Source: Levilactobacillus wangkuiensis (GTDB taxonomy: Bacteria; Bacillota; Bacilli; Lactobacillales; Lactobacillaceae). Taken from it: a DNA stretch of 64,000 nucleotides. The notes beneath the pieces were generated by a model. It ran no database searches and was not told the DNA's origin. It was given only the letters and a program-made list of their open reading frames with translations. Numbering within the stretch: the stretch's first letter is position 1; every line of letters begins with the position of its first letter. The stretch lies in the NCBI RefSeq assembly GCF_016861605.1, contig NZ_BOLM01000010.1, forward strand, positions 28,560 through 92,559, given 5' to 3'. Below, piece after piece: positions 53,964 to 64,000 of this stretch. Both the position numbers and the translations under genes were made by a program.

Positions 53964-56630
53964 CTAGATTTGGGCCTTGATGTCGGCGAGGCGTTGCTTG
54001 GTGGCGGCTAACTTCTTCTCGTTATCCGCTTGCTTTTCTCGCTCAGCGTTAACCACGTCTTCTGGCGCGTTAGCCACGAAACGTTCGTTGCCCAACTTCT
54101 TGGTTGCCCGGTCAACTTCGGCCGTGTACTTGGCAACTTCTTTGTCCAAGCGCTTAGCTTCGTCGTTCAGGTCGACCAATTCGGCCAGTGGCACAGAGAC
54201 TTCGGCACCAGAGATCACGGAGGTCATGGCCAGTTTTGGTGCGATCACGTCGGCGCCCATTTCAAAGTCCTTTGGGTGAACGAACCGGTCAATGTAGTCG
54301 CGGTTGTTTTCAAAGACACTTTGTAATTTGGTATCGCTGGTCTTGATCTGCAAGTCGATTGGCGTGGACATTGGCGCATTGGCTTCGGCTCGGATATTCC
54401 GGACAGCCTTGATCAAATCGATTAGGCTCGTCATGTCGTTTTCCGCCGTGTCGTTGTCAAATTCTGGGTGGTCGACTGGGTAAGCCGCCGTGACCAGGGA
54501 TTGGCCGTCATGTGGCATGGCTTGCCAGATGGCTTCCGTCACGAATGGCATGATTGGTTGCAGCAGACGTAAGGTTTGGTCTAAGACGTAAGCCAACATG
54601 TCCTGCTTGTTGGCCTTGGCAGCGTCATCGTCGCCGGTCAGGACTTCCTTACTCATTTCAATATACCAGTCACAGAAGTCGTTCCAGATGAAGTTGTAGA
54701 GCGAACGCCCAGCTTCACCGAATTCAAACTTGTCGAACATTTCCGTGACGTGCTTAACCGTGTCGTTCAAGCGGCTTAAGATCCACTTGTCGGTCAGGTC
54801 CCACTTGTCATCGGCTGGCACAACGGGCTTGGTGTTCTCGCCCAAGTTCATGATGACAAATCGGCTGGCGTTCCAAATCTTGTTGATAAAGTTCCAGGCC
54901 GCGTCCATCTTGTCGTAACTGAACCGGACATCTTGGCCGGCCGTTGAACCGGTAGATAAGAACCACCGCAGCGCATCGGCACCGTACTTGTCGATGACGT
55001 CCATTGGATCGATTCCGTTACCCAGGGACTTACTCATCTTGCGACCCTCTTCATCCCGAATCAACCCGTGTAAGAGCACGTGTTTGAACGGCTTCTTACC
55101 GGTAAATTCAAGACTTTGGAAGATCATCCGGGAAACCCAGAAGAAGATGATGTCGTAACCAGTCACCAACGTATCGGTTGGGAAGTAACGCTTGTAATCA
55201 GCGCTGTCTTCGTTTGGCCACCCCATCGTGGAGAATGGCCACAGGGCACTGGAGAACCAGGTATCTAAGACGTCAGGGTCTTGTTCCCAGTTTTCAATAT
55301 CCTTAGGCGCTTTTTCATCAACGTAGACTTCACCAGTCTTCTTGTTGTACCAGGCCGGAATCCGGTGACCCCACCAGAGTTGACGGGAGATAACCCAGTC
55401 GTGGACGTTTTCCATCCATTGAGTGAAGGTGTGTTCGAACCGTTCTGGCACGAAATCAACCGCGTTGTCGCCCTCTTGGTTCTTGATGGCGGCTTCGGCA
55501 AGTGGCTTCATCTTCACGAACCATTGGGTAGACAGCCGGGCTTCGACTTGAACCCCGGTCCGTTCAGAATGCCCAACGGAATGGACGATTGGGTCAATTT
55601 TGATCATTAACCCTTGGTCGTCTAAGTCCGCAACCATGGCCTTACGAGCGTCGAAACGGTCCATCCCAGCATACTTGCCGGCGCGGTCGTTCATCGAAGC
55701 ATCTTCGTTCATGGTGTTGATCCGTTCGAGGTTGTGACGGTTACCCACTAAGAAGTCATTTGGATCATGAGCTGGCGTAATCTTAACCATCCCAGTCCCA
55801 AAGTTGATATCAACGTATTGGTCAGCGATGATTGGAATTTCACGGTTAGCTAATGGCAAGATAACCTTCTTGCCCACCAGGTCCTTGTACCGGTCATCGT
55901 CGGGGTTAACGGCAACGGCGGTATCACCCATCATGGTTTCAGGACGAGTCGTGGCAATTTCAATGTAATGCTTGCCGTTGAACGTGTAGTCTGGGTCGGC
56001 AAATGGGTATTTCACGTGGTAGAATGCACCCTTGTCGTCCTGGTGAATAACTTCGATATCAGATAACGCGGTCCGGGCTTGTGGGTCCCAGTTGATGATG
56101 TATTCGCCCCGGTAGATCAGGCCCTTCTTGTACAGGGTAACGAAGACCTTCTTAACGGCGTCAGATAAGCCATCATCCAAGGTAAACCGTTCACGGGAGT
56201 AGTCCATGGACAGCCCCATCTTGGCCCACTGTTTGTGGATGGTTGCGGCGTATTCGTCCTTCCATTCCCAAACCTTGTCGACAAATTTTTCCCGACCTAA
56301 GTCGTAACGGGTAATGCCTTGTTCACGTAAGCGGGCTTCCACCTTGGCTTGCGTGGCGATACCGGCATGGTCCATCCCTGGAATCCAGAGCGTATCAAAG
56401 CCCTGCATCCGCTTTTGCCGAATAATCATGTCTTGTAAAGTCGTGTCCCAGGCATGGCCTAAATGCAGCTTCCCGGTAACATTTGGTGGCGGTAAAACAA
56501 TCGAATAAGGCGTGGCTTTCTTGTCACCACTGGGTTTGAAAACATCTTCATCAAGCCAAGTTTGGTACCGACCCGCTTCAACGGCGGTTGGATCATACTT
56601 GGTTGGCATATCAATTTGCTTGTCAGCCAT
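53964..56630 (-). CDS. valS: Valyl-tRNA synthetase
   Basis: Class I synthetase of 888 residues. HIGH-like [12 protein letters not shown] near residue 50, editing domain with [27 protein letters not shown] near 530, anticodon-binding helical domain and a C-terminal coiled-coil arm (Lys/Glu-rich, about 815-885). Controlled by a T-box leader. folC lies downstream. Confidence 0.98.
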   Translation of the reverse strand: MADKQIDMPTKYDPTAVEAGRYQTWLDEDVFKPSGDKKATPYSIVLPPPNVTGKLHLGHAWDTTLQDMIIRQKRMQGFDTLWIPGMDHAGIATQAKVEARLREQGITRYDLGREKFVDKVWEWKDEYAATIHKQWAKMGLSMDYSRERFTLDDGLSDAVKKVFVTLYKKGLIYRGEYIINWDPQARTALSDIEVIHQDDKGAFYHVKYPFADPDYTFNGKHYIEIATTRPETMMGDTAVAVNPDDDRYKDLVGKKVILPLANREIPIIADQYVDINFGTGMVKITPAHDPNDFLVGNRHNLERINTMNEDASMNDRAGKYAGMDRFDARKAMVADLDDQGLMIKIDPIVHSVGHSERTGVQVEARLSTQWFVKMKPLAEAAIKNQEGDNAVDFVPERFEHTFTQWMENVHDWVISRQLWWGHRIPAWYNKKTGEVYVDEKAPKDIENWEQDPDVLDTWFSSALWPFSTMGWPNEDSADYKRYFPTDTLVTGYDIIFFWVSRMIFQSLEFTGKKPFKHVLLHGLIRDEEGRKMSKSLGNGIDPMDVIDKYGADALRWFLSTGSTAGQDVRFSYDKMDAAWNFINKIWNASRFVIMNLGENTKPVVPADDKWDLTDKWILSRLNDTVKHVTEMFDKFEFGEAGRSLYNFIWNDFCDWYIEMSKEVLTGDDDAAKANKQDMLAYVLDQTLRLLQPIMPFVTEAIWQAMPHDGQSLVTAAYPVDHPEFDNDTAENDMTSLIDLIKAVRNIRAEANAPMSTPIDLQIKTSDTKLQSVFENNRDYIDRFVHPKDFEMGADVIAPKLAMTSVISGAEVSVPLAELVDLNDEAKRLDKEVAKYTAEVDRATKKLGNERFVANAPEDVVNAEREKQADNEKKLAATKQRLADIKAQI

Positions 56631-56674
56631 TTAAATCAATTCCTTTCTTTCTAGCGAAGTTAACGTTTGACGGG

Positions 56675-56911
56675 ACAAAAAAATCTCCGTCCTAAAAAAT
56701 TAGGACGAAGATTCTTCGCGGTACCACCTAAATTGGGCGTTTATGCCCCACTTAACTTCTTTGTTAACGGAGAGTGCTCCGGTCCGGGCTTACTATTGGT
56801 TCAGCCCGGCAGCTCGCAAGCTACGTTCACGTTTCGTCATCCACCGGTTTCCAGCAATTCCGGCTCTCTGCAAGAATGTTCTAACGCTACTGACTTGTTC
56901 AACGCTACTTT
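56675..56911 (-). ncRNA. T-box leader of valS
   Basis: Antiterminator GGTGGTACCGCG (56717-56728). Terminator AATCTTCGTCCTA / TAGGACGGAGATT with seven T (56675-56713). Distal loop ATTGCTGGAAACC in stem I. The specifier position reads GTA (Val) in GTGAACGTAGC. The specifier assignment was made by eye. Confidence 0.92.
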
Positions 56912-56916
56912 CACAT

Positions 56917-56945
56917 ATTCTACGCAATTTTAACCTAAAGGTCAA
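56917..56945 (-). promoter_or_regulatory. valS promoter (overlaps tpx 3' end)
   Basis: TTGACC (56940-56945), 17 bp, TAGAAT (56917-56922) on the minus strand. The -35 lies within the last codons of tpx. Confidence 0.8.
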
Positions 56946-57444
56946 CACGTGAGACTAATTTCTCCAGCGCATCGATGGCAGCCAGGTAATCTGGCTCTTC
57001 CGTTTGTTCCTTGACGATTTGACGGTAAACAATCTTGCCGGCGTCGTCGATGATCCAGATGGACCGTGCCAGGTTCCCTAGGTTCGGAACGTACAGACCC
57101 ATTTCGTAGCCAAACGACAATTCTTCGTCAGACAACAAATCAACGTTCTCAACGCCCTGAGCGGCACACCAGCCGGTCTGTTCCGCGATTGAGTTATTTG
57201 AAATCGTGGCAAACCGGGCATCTGGATAGTGATCCGCTTGCTGGGTAAACTTCCGCGTCTGAATCGTGCATACCGGTGTATCCAGGTCAGGCACAACGCT
57301 GATCAAAGTAACTTTCCCAACTAAATTAGCCGTCTTAACTTTGTTATTGTCTTGATCGAATACCTTAAACTTTGGTAACTGATCCCCGACTGCTGGCAAG
57401 GTGCCGGACAGTGAGAATGTATCGCCGAGTCGTGTGACTTCCAC
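56935..57444 (-). CDS. tpx: Thiol peroxidase (atypical 2-Cys peroxiredoxin)
   Basis: Cytosolic peroxiredoxin that reduces H2O2 and alkyl peroxides with thioredoxin. The 169-residue protein has the peroxidatic Cys in DLDTPVCTIQTRKF (T-x2-C, about residue 62) and the resolving Cys in GWCAAQGVENVDLLSD (about residue 95). The GTG start giving (M)EVTRLGDTFSLSG is chosen because AAGGGG is 9 bases upstream and the family begins there; the ATG 54 bases earlier has no RBS. There is no terminator: the valS promoter begins inside its stop region. Confidence 0.93.
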   Translation of the reverse strand: MEVTRLGDTFSLSGTLPAVGDQLPKFKVFDQDNNKVKTANLVGKVTLISVVPDLDTPVCTIQTRKFTQQADHYPDARFATISNNSIAEQTGWCAAQGVENVDLLSDEELSFGYEMGLYVPNLGNLARSIWIIDDAGKIVYRQIVKEQTEEPDYLAAIDALEKLVSRVDL

Positions 57445-57637
57445 GCAGATCAACCCCTTCAAGTTGTTTATCGGCCTAATGCCGATTGATTGGTTCAATT
57501 ATCACGCAACATAGGGGGTCCTGACAAGCGATTTGAGTTAAAATCACGAAAAAGACAAAATTGAATTCTAACCTAGACCTAACCGGGGATATCGCTGCTG
57601 TGGCAAGGGCAGAAAATTCATGGTTAGCCGTGATACG

Positions 57638-57799
57638 CTAATGCTTACTGAGCCACTTGAACAGTCCCCACTGAACCACGTAGACCAGTAAGACGATTAC
57701 CCAGAACAGGTTGTAATTTCCCTTCACCATGAAAATGGCTACCAGTAAAATTAAAGATAGTGTTAGATTAATGAGCCATTTTGCCTTCTGGTGGTTCAC
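57638..57799 (-). CDS. Small membrane protein, 53 aa
   Basis: A GTG-initiated frame reading (M)NHQKAKWLINLTLSLI and ending WGLFKWLSKH, with two hydrophobic segments (about 9-24 and 30-45) and a basic end. GGGGGAG lies 6 bases before the GTG. Similar in design to the 52-residue protein at 7374-7532 but not clearly homologous. Function unknown. Confidence 0.65.
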   Translation of the reverse strand: MNHQKAKWLINLTLSLILLVAIFMVKGNYNLFWVIVLLVYVVQWGLFKWLSKH

Positions 57800-57951
57800 C
57801 GTCGACTCCCCCAAAATTCTTTTTAGATTACTCGTTCAGCTTACCATGCTAACGGCTTATCTCAAAGTAATTTTGCCTATGAATATAATATAAAGTTAAT
57901 TATATTTAAGTGTGTCACTAACACTGTTGCGTTCTGTCTTAATTTCAATCT

Positions 57952-57981
57952 AAAACGCCCTAAGCCTAGGCTCAGAGCGCT
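57952..57981. terminator. Palindromic hairpin upstream of the thiI terminator
   Basis: CGCCCTAAGCC TA GGCTCAGAGCG forms a long stem with TTTT on the minus strand. It lies next to the thiI terminator and could be a second terminator or end the small-ORF region from the other side. Confidence 0.5.
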
Positions 57982-57989
57982 TGGATATT

Positions 57990-58028
57990 TACAATAAAAA
58001 AGAGCCATGCCAGCCGGCACAGCCCTTC
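57990..58028 (-). terminator. thiI terminator
   Basis: AGGGCTGTGCC GGC TGGCATGGCTCT (with G-T pairs) and TTTTTT on the minus strand. Confidence 0.85.
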
Positions 58029-58039
58029 TCAAATTCTGA

Positions 58040-59257
58040 TTAAAGTAATTCCGCGAAGACATCTTCGTTTTGGTTCAGGTAGTTGTCCCCTGGCCGGATT
58101 TCCGTTACGGTAATCCCGTCGAGTGCTTCCTGCATCAAACCTTCCACGTCAATGTACCCTTCGTACTTCCGTGACTTTTCCAAGTCGGGATGCGTCTTGG
58201 GTGCTGGTGGCGTGAAGATGGTACAGCAGTCTTCGTATGGCAGGATAGACAGGTCATAGGTGTCGATATCTTCGGCAACCTTGATGATTTCCGTCTTGTC
58301 CATGGACAGCAGTGGCCGCAAGATTGGCATGGACGTCACATCATTGATGGCCGCCATACTTTCCAACGTTTGCGAAGCCACTTGGCCCAGAGATTCCCCG
58401 TTAAAGATTCCCTTGGCGTGTCGCTTCTCCGCAATCGCTGCCGTCAACCGTAACATCAGCCGACGTTGGACCGTCATCAGGTAACCCTCGGGCACCTTTT
58501 CCTTGATGGTCTCTTGGATCTTGGTGAACGGTACCTGGATGAATTGAATGCCCCCAGAGTAACCGGCCAACCGCGCCGTCAGCTCCTTGGCCTTGGCCAA
58601 AGCCTGTTCGGAGGTGTATGGCGGACTGAAGAAGTGCACCATATCAATCTTGACCCCACGACGGAGGGCGTAATAGGACGCAACGGGTGAGTCGATTCCA
58701 CCAGAAAGCATCATCACGGCCTTACCACCGGTCCCAACGGGCAACCCGCCGGCACCATGAATCGTTTCGCCGGACAGGAAGACCCCGTTCATCCGCACTT
58801 CGACCCGTAATTCCAGGTCGGGATGCTTCATTTGCACGGTCAGTCCAGGAACGCCTTCAAGCACAGCATCCCCCAGAATTCCATTCATTTGGTAGGTATC
58901 GTATTCAAATTCTTTGTCTTGCCGCCGGGTGTTGATCTTAAAGGTCATGCCTGGCTTGAAGACTTCCTTGACCATCTTAATGGCCGTGGCTTTAATTTCT
59001 TCAATGTCTTTATCAACCTTGACCGAAGGCGAGAAGTTTTCGATTCCGAAAACCCCCTTCAGCCGGTTCATAACGGCTTCTGAATCCGCCCCATTTAAGG
59101 TAACGTGCAAGCGGTCGTGTTGGGCCCGAATTTCCAGACTGTCAAACGTGCTGAGCGCCTTGCGGACGTTTTGCCCCAGCTGTTTGATAAAGTCTTTCTT
59201 GTTCTTCCCTTTCGTTGACAGCTCGCCGTAACGGACCATAATTTCGCTGTATTCCAT
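58040..59257 (-). CDS. thiI: tRNA 4-thiouridylation / thiazole synthesis protein ThiI
   Basis: A 405-residue protein with an N-terminal ferredoxin-like and THUMP region (about 1-165) and a PP-loop ATPase ([16 protein letters not shown]). It has no C-terminal rhodanese domain, the usual Bacillus-type architecture in which a dedicated cysteine desulfurase (the adjacent nifS) donates sulfur directly. It starts 20 bp after nifS, so they are co-transcribed. Confidence 0.95.
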   Translation of the reverse strand: MEYSEIMVRYGELSTKGKNKKDFIKQLGQNVRKALSTFDSLEIRAQHDRLHVTLNGADSEAVMNRLKGVFGIENFSPSVKVDKDIEEIKATAIKMVKEVFKPGMTFKINTRRQDKEFEYDTYQMNGILGDAVLEGVPGLTVQMKHPDLELRVEVRMNGVFLSGETIHGAGGLPVGTGGKAVMMLSGGIDSPVASYYALRRGVKIDMVHFFSPPYTSEQALAKAKELTARLAGYSGGIQFIQVPFTKIQETIKEKVPEGYLMTVQRRLMLRLTAAIAEKRHAKGIFNGESLGQVASQTLESMAAINDVTSMPILRPLLSMDKTEIIKVAEDIDTYDLSILPYEDCCTIFTPPAPKTHPDLEKSRKYEGYIDVEGLMQEALDGITVTEIRPGDNYLNQNEDVFAELL

Positions 59258-59277
59258 TGCGCGACCCCTTTCGTGAT

Positions 59278-60423
59278 TTAGCTTAACTTGGCAAACTGCG
59301 TGTACAGTTCATCAAAGACTTGGTTAAATTTTTCGGCTTCCGCCATGGTGTTGTGTTCGTCCAATGAAATCCGCACGGCGCTGGTGGCAATGCCATCGTC
59401 GACCTTCATGGCCTGCAGCGTGCTGGACTCGACGTGCTTCTTAGAAGAGCAAGCACTGGTCGTGGAAATGTAGATGTCGTGTTCCTCAAAGGCGTGCACG
59501 ATGGTTTCACCCCGGACACCGGCAATCGCAAAGCACAGAATGTGGGGTGCGAAGACGGGTAAATCCTTAGAGAAAATCGTCACGTTCGAGAAGCTCTCGA
59601 CGTGGTGTAAGATAGCCAACCGAATCTCACGTTGGCGCTTGACCTTAGCGGATTCGTCAGCCAGTAACAGCCGTAAGGCCTTGGCCATGGCAGCAATGGC
59701 TGGCAGGTTTTCGGTCCCGGAACGCAGATTCCGTTCCTGACCCCCACCGGCCATCAATGGCGTAATGGTCCGGCCTTGGCGTTTGTACATGAAGCCAATA
59801 CCGCGAGGCGCATGGAACTTATGACCAGAGAACGTCACAAAGTCGACCCGGTCGTTAAAGATCTTGTCGGCCAAGCCCTTACCGATTCCCTGAACCGCAT
59901 CAATATGCCAGTGAATCCGTGGGAAGTCCCGTAACACATCGGCAATTTCGTCGAGTGGTTGGATGGCCCCAATTTCATTGTTGACGGCCATCGTGGACAC
60001 CAAAATCGTGGTGGGCTTGATAGCGGCCCGTAAGTCCGCAGCGGACACCCGGCCATTTTCATCAACGGGCAGGTAAGTGACTTCAAACCCTTCCTGCTTC
60101 AATTGTTCCATGGAATTGTGCACGGCTGGATGTTCCACTTCGGTGGTGATCAAGTGGTTCCCAAATTCCTTCTTAGCCATCGCAGTACCCTTAATGGCCC
60201 AGTTGTCGCCTTCGGTACCCCCACTGGTGAAGAGAATTTCACTCAGCTTGGCACCAACCAGGTCAGCGATTTGCTGGCGGGATTGTTCTAACAGGTTAAA
60301 TGCCTGTTCACCAAATTTGTGCAAACTTGATGGATTCCCCCAGTAATTCTGGCTGACCTTCGCGTAAGTATCAACCACTTCGGGCGCTGCCTTGGTGGTT
60401 GCACTGTTATCAAAATAAATCAT
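59278..60423 (-). CDS. nifS: Cysteine desulfurase (NifS/NifZ type)
   Basis: PLP enzyme that moves sulfur from cysteine. The 381-residue protein has the PLP lysine in [25 protein letters not shown] and the catalytic Cys in [13 protein letters not shown]. The paired position with thiI marks it as the partner for 4-thiouridine formation, like NifZ of Bacillus. Confidence 0.94.
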   Translation of the reverse strand: MIYFDNSATTKAAPEVVDTYAKVSQNYWGNPSSLHKFGEQAFNLLEQSRQQIADLVGAKLSEILFTSGGTEGDNWAIKGTAMAKKEFGNHLITTEVEHPAVHNSMEQLKQEGFEVTYLPVDENGRVSAADLRAAIKPTTILVSTMAVNNEIGAIQPLDEIADVLRDFPRIHWHIDAVQGIGKGLADKIFNDRVDFVTFSGHKFHAPRGIGFMYKRQGRTITPLMAGGGQERNLRSGTENLPAIAAMAKALRLLLADESAKVKRQREIRLAILHHVESFSNVTIFSKDLPVFAPHILCFAIAGVRGETIVHAFEEHDIYISTTSACSSKKHVESSTLQAMKVDDGIATSAVRISLDEHNTMAEAEKFNQVFDELYTQFAKLS

Positions 60424-60552
60424 GCTGAACCCTCTTATCTTCTTCTATTGGTTCGACTCCGATAGAAATTCTTTCTCATTATAAACACAAATCCAGCGAA
60501 CCACAAGCCTTTGCCCCCTGGCCATTTCATTGAAAGGGGTTTCACTTTGACC

Positions 60553-60594
60553 GAAAAAAGAAGCCTCACCGGATGGGGTCCGAGTGAGGCTTCC
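60553..60594 (-). terminator. ezrA terminator
   Basis: GAAGCCTCACTCGGACC / GGTGAGGCTTC arms and TTTTTT on the minus strand, 7 bases after the ezrA stop. Confidence 0.93.
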
Positions 60595-60600
60595 CTGAAT

Positions 60601-62337
60601 TTAATTGTTTTCTTCGAGCCGCCGCTTGGGCTTGGCCGTTCCCTTACGGTCATAGTAGGCGTCTTCTAAACGCTTGTAAGACCCGGGTTCAACTTCGTTC
60701 AACACCGTGGCAATTGTTTCCAGCGCCTGGGCGTATTCGAACTTCTTTTCAAATAAGTTCTCGGCCTTTTGGCTAGCCGCGGCCACGTTGTCATGACTGG
60801 TCTGGTAACGATTAGCATACTGCAACAGCTGCTCGGCCAGTTGCGAGCTATCGATCAGGTCATCCGTCTTTTCCTGGAGTGTGTCCAGGTCCGTTTGGAT
60901 GATCAATAGCTGCTTGGTGATCCGCTCCATGTCAATCTGGGGCTGATCCATATCGGTCGCCAGTTGGGCTACTTCATCCCGCACCACAAAGAAATAATCC
61001 AAGTAGGCTTGTGGAATGCCAGGCAGATTTAAATTCTCGACCTGCCGCCGCAAACTATGTAGGTTGAAGTCAAACTGTTGTAAGGTGTCGCGGGCCTGCC
61101 GCTCTTCGTCGGCCAACCCGGCCACACTCTTCAAAATGTCTGCCTGTTGTTCTTCGATCTGCTTGAGTTCCTTCTCCTGTTGATTCTGGTGGTCCAGCAC
61201 CTGGGAGAACGTGGCCGTCTTACCGGTCAATGCCTGAACGTCTTGCTGGTAAATGCCATCGATGCCGCGTAACTGTTCGTTCAACTCACGGGCCGTTTCC
61301 AGCTCCTGATGGTCCAGCGTATAGTTCTGACTCAACCGATCCAACTCGTTTAACAGGGAGTGACTCTGGTTTTGCGCGTGGGCAATGAACTTGGCGACGC
61401 GGTCCAGATTCGTTTCAACCGGGTCCTTAGCGTCCATTTCCGTTTGCATCAGGTCGTAAATTTGGTCGATTTGCTTGGCGATACGGTCGTTAACCACCTT
61501 GGCATCCTCGGGCCGCAAATCATTTAATGTATTTAAATTATCTTTGATGTGTTCCTCAGCATCGTGAATCAAGCCGGGAATATCTTGATCCCCGAAGCGA
61601 TATTGTTCGCTACTCAGTTGTTGGTAGCCGCCCTTTAATTCTTTCACTTGATCGGGATAAACCACGGTCAGATCCTTGTACACCGGCGGAATAGCCGCAA
61701 TCAGGTCTTCCAAGTTGGTCGTATCCTCTTGGAGTTGCGTTAACACGTCCGCAGCCCGCTCGTGGTCCCCTTCTTGGGTCAACCGGGTAAACGTATCAAA
61801 GTTGCCCTCAAGTTGGCCTAAGCGTTCCTCTAAGCCATCAATGCTGGGGCCAAACGCAAAGTTTTTAGCCAATAGCGTTTTTCGCAGATCCTGGTACTTC
61901 TTTTCCAGGTCCCGCACGGCTTCACGGTGTTGCTTATCAACTTCCTGTAAACTGGCCAGCTTGGCCTGAACGTCTTGCACCAACTCATCAGTCTGGTTAA
62001 CCAGCAACGTAATCTTGGTCAGCCGCTGACGCAGTTGTACCAGGTTCACCCCGCGTGAATCCTTCAGTAATTGGGTCAATTCCTGGTCAATGCGCTTGAA
62101 ACGGTTCTCAGTGATGTCCTGATAATCCGCTTGTAGTTGCTGGAACTGCTCCAAAGACTGGCCCGTCAGGCTTAATTGCCCAACCAGCTTCAGTTCATCC
62201 GCCAAGGGAATTGCCACCATCGACGCCTTTTTTGTGGTTAACGCAACAACTTGTTTGCGAATACGCTGCTGGTAAACCAGCACACCCACGTAGACGACAA
62301 TCGCAAGTATCACGATCCCAATCAACACACCTACCAT
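60601..62337 (-). CDS. ezrA: Septation ring formation regulator EzrA
   Basis: Membrane-anchored regulator of FtsZ ring assembly. The 578-residue protein has an N-terminal helix (about 2-22, VGVLIGIVILAIVVYVGV) and then an almost wholly coiled-coil, Gln/Leu/Asp-rich spectrin-like body. The second ATG (MVGVLIGIVIL) is preferred: a G-rich site is 6 bases upstream, while the first ATG is part of that site. Upstream of nifS-thiI, as in other lactobacilli. Confidence 0.93.
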   Translation of the reverse strand: MVGVLIGIVILAIVVYVGVLVYQQRIRKQVVALTTKKASMVAIPLADELKLVGQLSLTGQSLEQFQQLQADYQDITENRFKRIDQELTQLLKDSRGVNLVQLRQRLTKITLLVNQTDELVQDVQAKLASLQEVDKQHREAVRDLEKKYQDLRKTLLAKNFAFGPSIDGLEERLGQLEGNFDTFTRLTQEGDHERAADVLTQLQEDTTNLEDLIAAIPPVYKDLTVVYPDQVKELKGGYQQLSSEQYRFGDQDIPGLIHDAEEHIKDNLNTLNDLRPEDAKVVNDRIAKQIDQIYDLMQTEMDAKDPVETNLDRVAKFIAHAQNQSHSLLNELDRLSQNYTLDHQELETARELNEQLRGIDGIYQQDVQALTGKTATFSQVLDHQNQQEKELKQIEEQQADILKSVAGLADEERQARDTLQQFDFNLHSLRRQVENLNLPGIPQAYLDYFFVVRDEVAQLATDMDQPQIDMERITKQLLIIQTDLDTLQEKTDDLIDSSQLAEQLLQYANRYQTSHDNVAAASQKAENLFEKKFEYAQALETIATVLNEVEPGSYKRLEDAYYDRKGTAKPKRRLEENN

Positions 62338-62524
62338 AATTGACCCCATCCTTCATCAGCATTTCATCATTTAACGAGTTGCAAAATAACTCGGTTCATT
62401 TTACAATTTAATCTAATTTCGATTATAGCATAAGTCACGCCTAGGCTTCACTACGTTTTCACGATTCCCTTAACGTTTTCCCTATATTCGAACATTTTAA
62501 TCATTAAACTTTGGAGGCCTTTCT

Positions 62525-62995
62525 ATGAGTGATGCAATTAATCCATTAATCACCGAACAACTTGACGCTTTGTTATATGAGGAAACGAACCTCGTCGCCA
62601 ACCTATCAAATGCCGCTGCGCTCCTCAAGCAAACCTTGACGGACGTGAACTGGGCCGGCTTTTACCTGTATCAGGCGGCCACGGATGACTTGATCCTTGG
62701 CCCCTTCCAGGGCAACGTCGCCTGCGTCCACATTGAGAATAACCACGGCGTGTGTGGCACCGCACTAGCAACCCAGGAGGTCCAACGGGTTGCCGATGTC
62801 CACAAATTTGCCGGCCACATTGCCTGTGACTCCGCCAGCAACGCCGAGGTCGTCGTTCCCTTAACGTTGGCTGATGGCACGAAGCTGGGGGTCATGGACA
62901 TCGACTCCCCGAGCATCGACCGGTTCAGCGCGGCAGATCAGGCCGTTTTGGAAGAATTCGCCCGGGTTCTGTTGAAACACGTTGACAAAGCATAG
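62525..62995 (+). CDS. msrC: Free methionine-(R)-sulfoxide reductase (GAF domain)
   Basis: A 156-residue single-GAF-domain enzyme that reduces free Met-R-sulfoxide. The three catalytic-type cysteines of fRMsr are present: NVACVHIE, HGVCGTALA and HIACDSASNAE. The RBS TTGGAGG precedes the ATG. Its end overlaps the -35 of the rpsD promoter. This position upstream of rpsD is conserved in lactobacilli. Confidence 0.92.
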   Translation: MSDAINPLITEQLDALLYEETNLVANLSNAAALLKQTLTDVNWAGFYLYQAATDDLILGPFQGNVACVHIENNHGVCGTALATQEVQRVADVHKFAGHIACDSASNAEVVVPLTLADGTKLGVMDIDSPSIDRFSAADQAVLEEFARVLLKHVDKA

Positions 62996-63011
62996 TCCTT
63001 CAGGTTATACT
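62982..63011 (+). promoter_or_regulatory. rpsD promoter
   Basis: TTGACA (62982-62987, inside the msrC end), 18 bp spacer, TATACT (63006-63011). Confidence 0.82.
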
Positions 63012-63017
63012 GCTCGT

Positions 63018-63193
63018 TGTGTAAAATAATGCAGCGATAAGTGGTAAGCTCGTCAACAGATTGTTGCCGTTACATTGGTTCAGGAAGTAACCTGCGGCTG
63101 CATACGGTGAAACCTGCAAAGCAACCTGCACGAATACTAAACTTATATACAGCTTATTTTACTCCAAATAATATTTTATTGGAGGAACTATCT
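63018..63193 (+). ncRNA. rpsD leader (possible S4 autoregulatory RNA)
   Basis: A ~175 nt leader with repeated GTAACCTGC / GCAACCTGC-like segments and complementary AGCGATAAG / CTTATAT parts. Firmicute rpsD leaders are known to bind S4; I could not fold this one, so the assignment rests on position and length. Confidence 0.45.
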
Positions 63194-63799
63194 ATGTCTC
63201 GTTACACTGGCCCAAGCTGGCGCCTTTCTCGTCGTTTAGGGGTATCCCTTTCCGGCACTGGTAAAGAATTAAACCGTCGTCCTTACGCACCTGGTGATCA
63301 TGGTCAAGGACGTCAAAAGAAGCTTTCTGAATACGGTACGCAATTGCGCGAAAAGCAAAAGCTCCGGTTCACTTACGGCATGACTGAACGTCAATTCTAC
63401 AACTTGTTCAAGCGTGCCGGCAAGATCTCTGAAGGTACCCATGGTACGAACTTCTTAATCTTGCTCGAACGTCGTCTGGACAACATGGTTTACCGTTTAG
63501 GTTTGGCTACGACTCGTCGTCAAGCTCGTCAATTGGTTAACCATGGTCACATCACCGTTGATGGTAAGCGCGTTGACATCCCTTCATACGAAGTCGAAGT
63601 TGGCCAAATCATCTCCGTTCGTGACAAGTCTAAGGACATGACTGTCATCAAGGGCGCTGTTGAAGCCGTTGTTGGCCGTCCACAATACGTCGAATTCGAC
63701 GCTGACAAGCTGGAAGGTTCCCTTACCCGCTTCCCTCAACGTGAAGAATTAGATGCAGAACTTGACGAATCTCTTATCGTTGAATATTACAACCGTTAA
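63194..63799 (+). CDS. rpsD: 30S ribosomal protein S4
   Basis: Primary 16S rRNA-binding protein, 201 residues. [16 protein letters not shown] at the start, the S4 domain ([38 protein letters not shown]) and a C-terminal SLIVEYYNR. The start follows GGAGG by 8 bases. Codon use is strongly biased towards preferred codons, as expected of a highly expressed gene. Confidence 0.98.
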   Translation: MSRYTGPSWRLSRRLGVSLSGTGKELNRRPYAPGDHGQGRQKKLSEYGTQLREKQKLRFTYGMTERQFYNLFKRAGKISEGTHGTNFLILLERRLDNMVYRLGLATTRRQARQLVNHGHITVDGKRVDIPSYEVEVGQIISVRDKSKDMTVIKGAVEAVVGRPQYVEFDADKLEGSLTRFPQREELDAELDESLIVEYYNR

Positions 63800-63817
63800 G
63801 ATTAATTCTGACTGGTT

Positions 63818-63850
63818 TAAAAAAGGTCTCGCCTTTGGCGGGGCCTTTTT
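63818..63850 (+). terminator. rpsD terminator
   Basis: AAAAAGGTCTCGCC TTT GGCGGGGCCTTTTT with a following T/A tail. Confidence 0.93.
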
Positions 63851-63856
63851 ATTTTG

Positions 63857-63945
63857 GCTCTTTGTCAACGGGTGTTGATGAGGGGAATTTGAGAGGTTCA
63901 ATTCATTTTCGAATTGGGCCTCTTTTTCTACGGCTTGTCAATAAG
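63857..63945. mobile_element. Possible IS end at right edge
   Basis: GGCTCTTTGTCAAC after the rpsD terminator resembles the terminal repeats of ISL3-family elements. TTGTCAA recurs near 63937. A hairpin with a T run (63892-63927, GAGAGG..CAATTC / GAATTG..CCTC) lies between. Only the edge is inside the window, so no transposase can be seen. Confidence 0.3.
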
Positions 63946-64000
63946 AATGTTGTTAAATTAACGATTTACAGTGAAGTGTTTCGGGTATTGGTTAGGTGAC

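Overview
This window is chromosomal DNA of a low-to-mid GC Firmicute, almost certainly a member of the Lactobacillaceae. The gene order (ccpA-pepQ; racE-rdgB-yfcE-cbpB; cvpA-mutS2; ireB-ruvX-yrzB; ruvAB-yajC; mutS-mutL; rny-recA-cinA-pgsA-rodZ-ymfH-ymfF; mreBCD-minCD; valS-folC; ezrA-nifS-thiI; rpsD) is the conserved lactobacilli housekeeping backbone. The C/G-rich third codon positions suggest a higher-GC lactobacillus, perhaps of the Levilactobacillus (L. brevis) group; that genus call is inference. No tRNA, rRNA, CRISPR array, prophage or intact insertion sequence was found. Nearly all genes are on the minus strand; pepQ, mscS, the yslB-like gene, msrC and rpsD are on the plus strand.

Layout: 0.4-8 kb holds a membrane protein, ccpA/pepQ around a cre site, two stress-type small proteins, an MscS channel and a CBS protein. 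8-16.5 kb holds racE-rdgB-yfcE, yslB, trxA, mutS2-cvpA-zapA and yrzB-ruvX-ireB. 16.8-26.9 kb holds alaS (T-box), cshB-nrnA, dinB, yajC and ruvBA. 28-43.6 kb holds mutL, mutS, ymdB, rny, recA, cinA, pgsA, rodZ and the ymfF/ymfH pair. 44-53 kb holds a T-box-controlled amino-acid ABC importer, minCD-mreBCD, radC and folC. 54-64 kb holds valS (T-box), tpx, thiI, nifS, ezrA, msrC and rpsD. DNA repair genes are concentrated here (mutS, mutL, mutS2, recA, ruvAB, dinB, radC). Three of their promoters (recA, dinB, ruvA) carry LexA-type boxes, so an SOS regulon can be read directly from the sequence.

The most unusual content is between the genes. At least 16 copies of a 155-275 bp structured element (a short form I and a long form II), plus a related tandem pair and a second tandem family, fill most of the long intergenic gaps. 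Each copy has an outer closing stem and several inner hairpins. The stem sequences differ from copy to copy while base pairing is kept, sometimes with several different Watson-Crick combinations at the same position. All copies have their conserved 'GCCTCCGGG/GCCTTACCGGG' end towards the nearest gene, whether that is the gene's start or its stop, and several gaps hold two copies facing each other. A possible internally deleted copy lies beside minD. I do not recognise this family.
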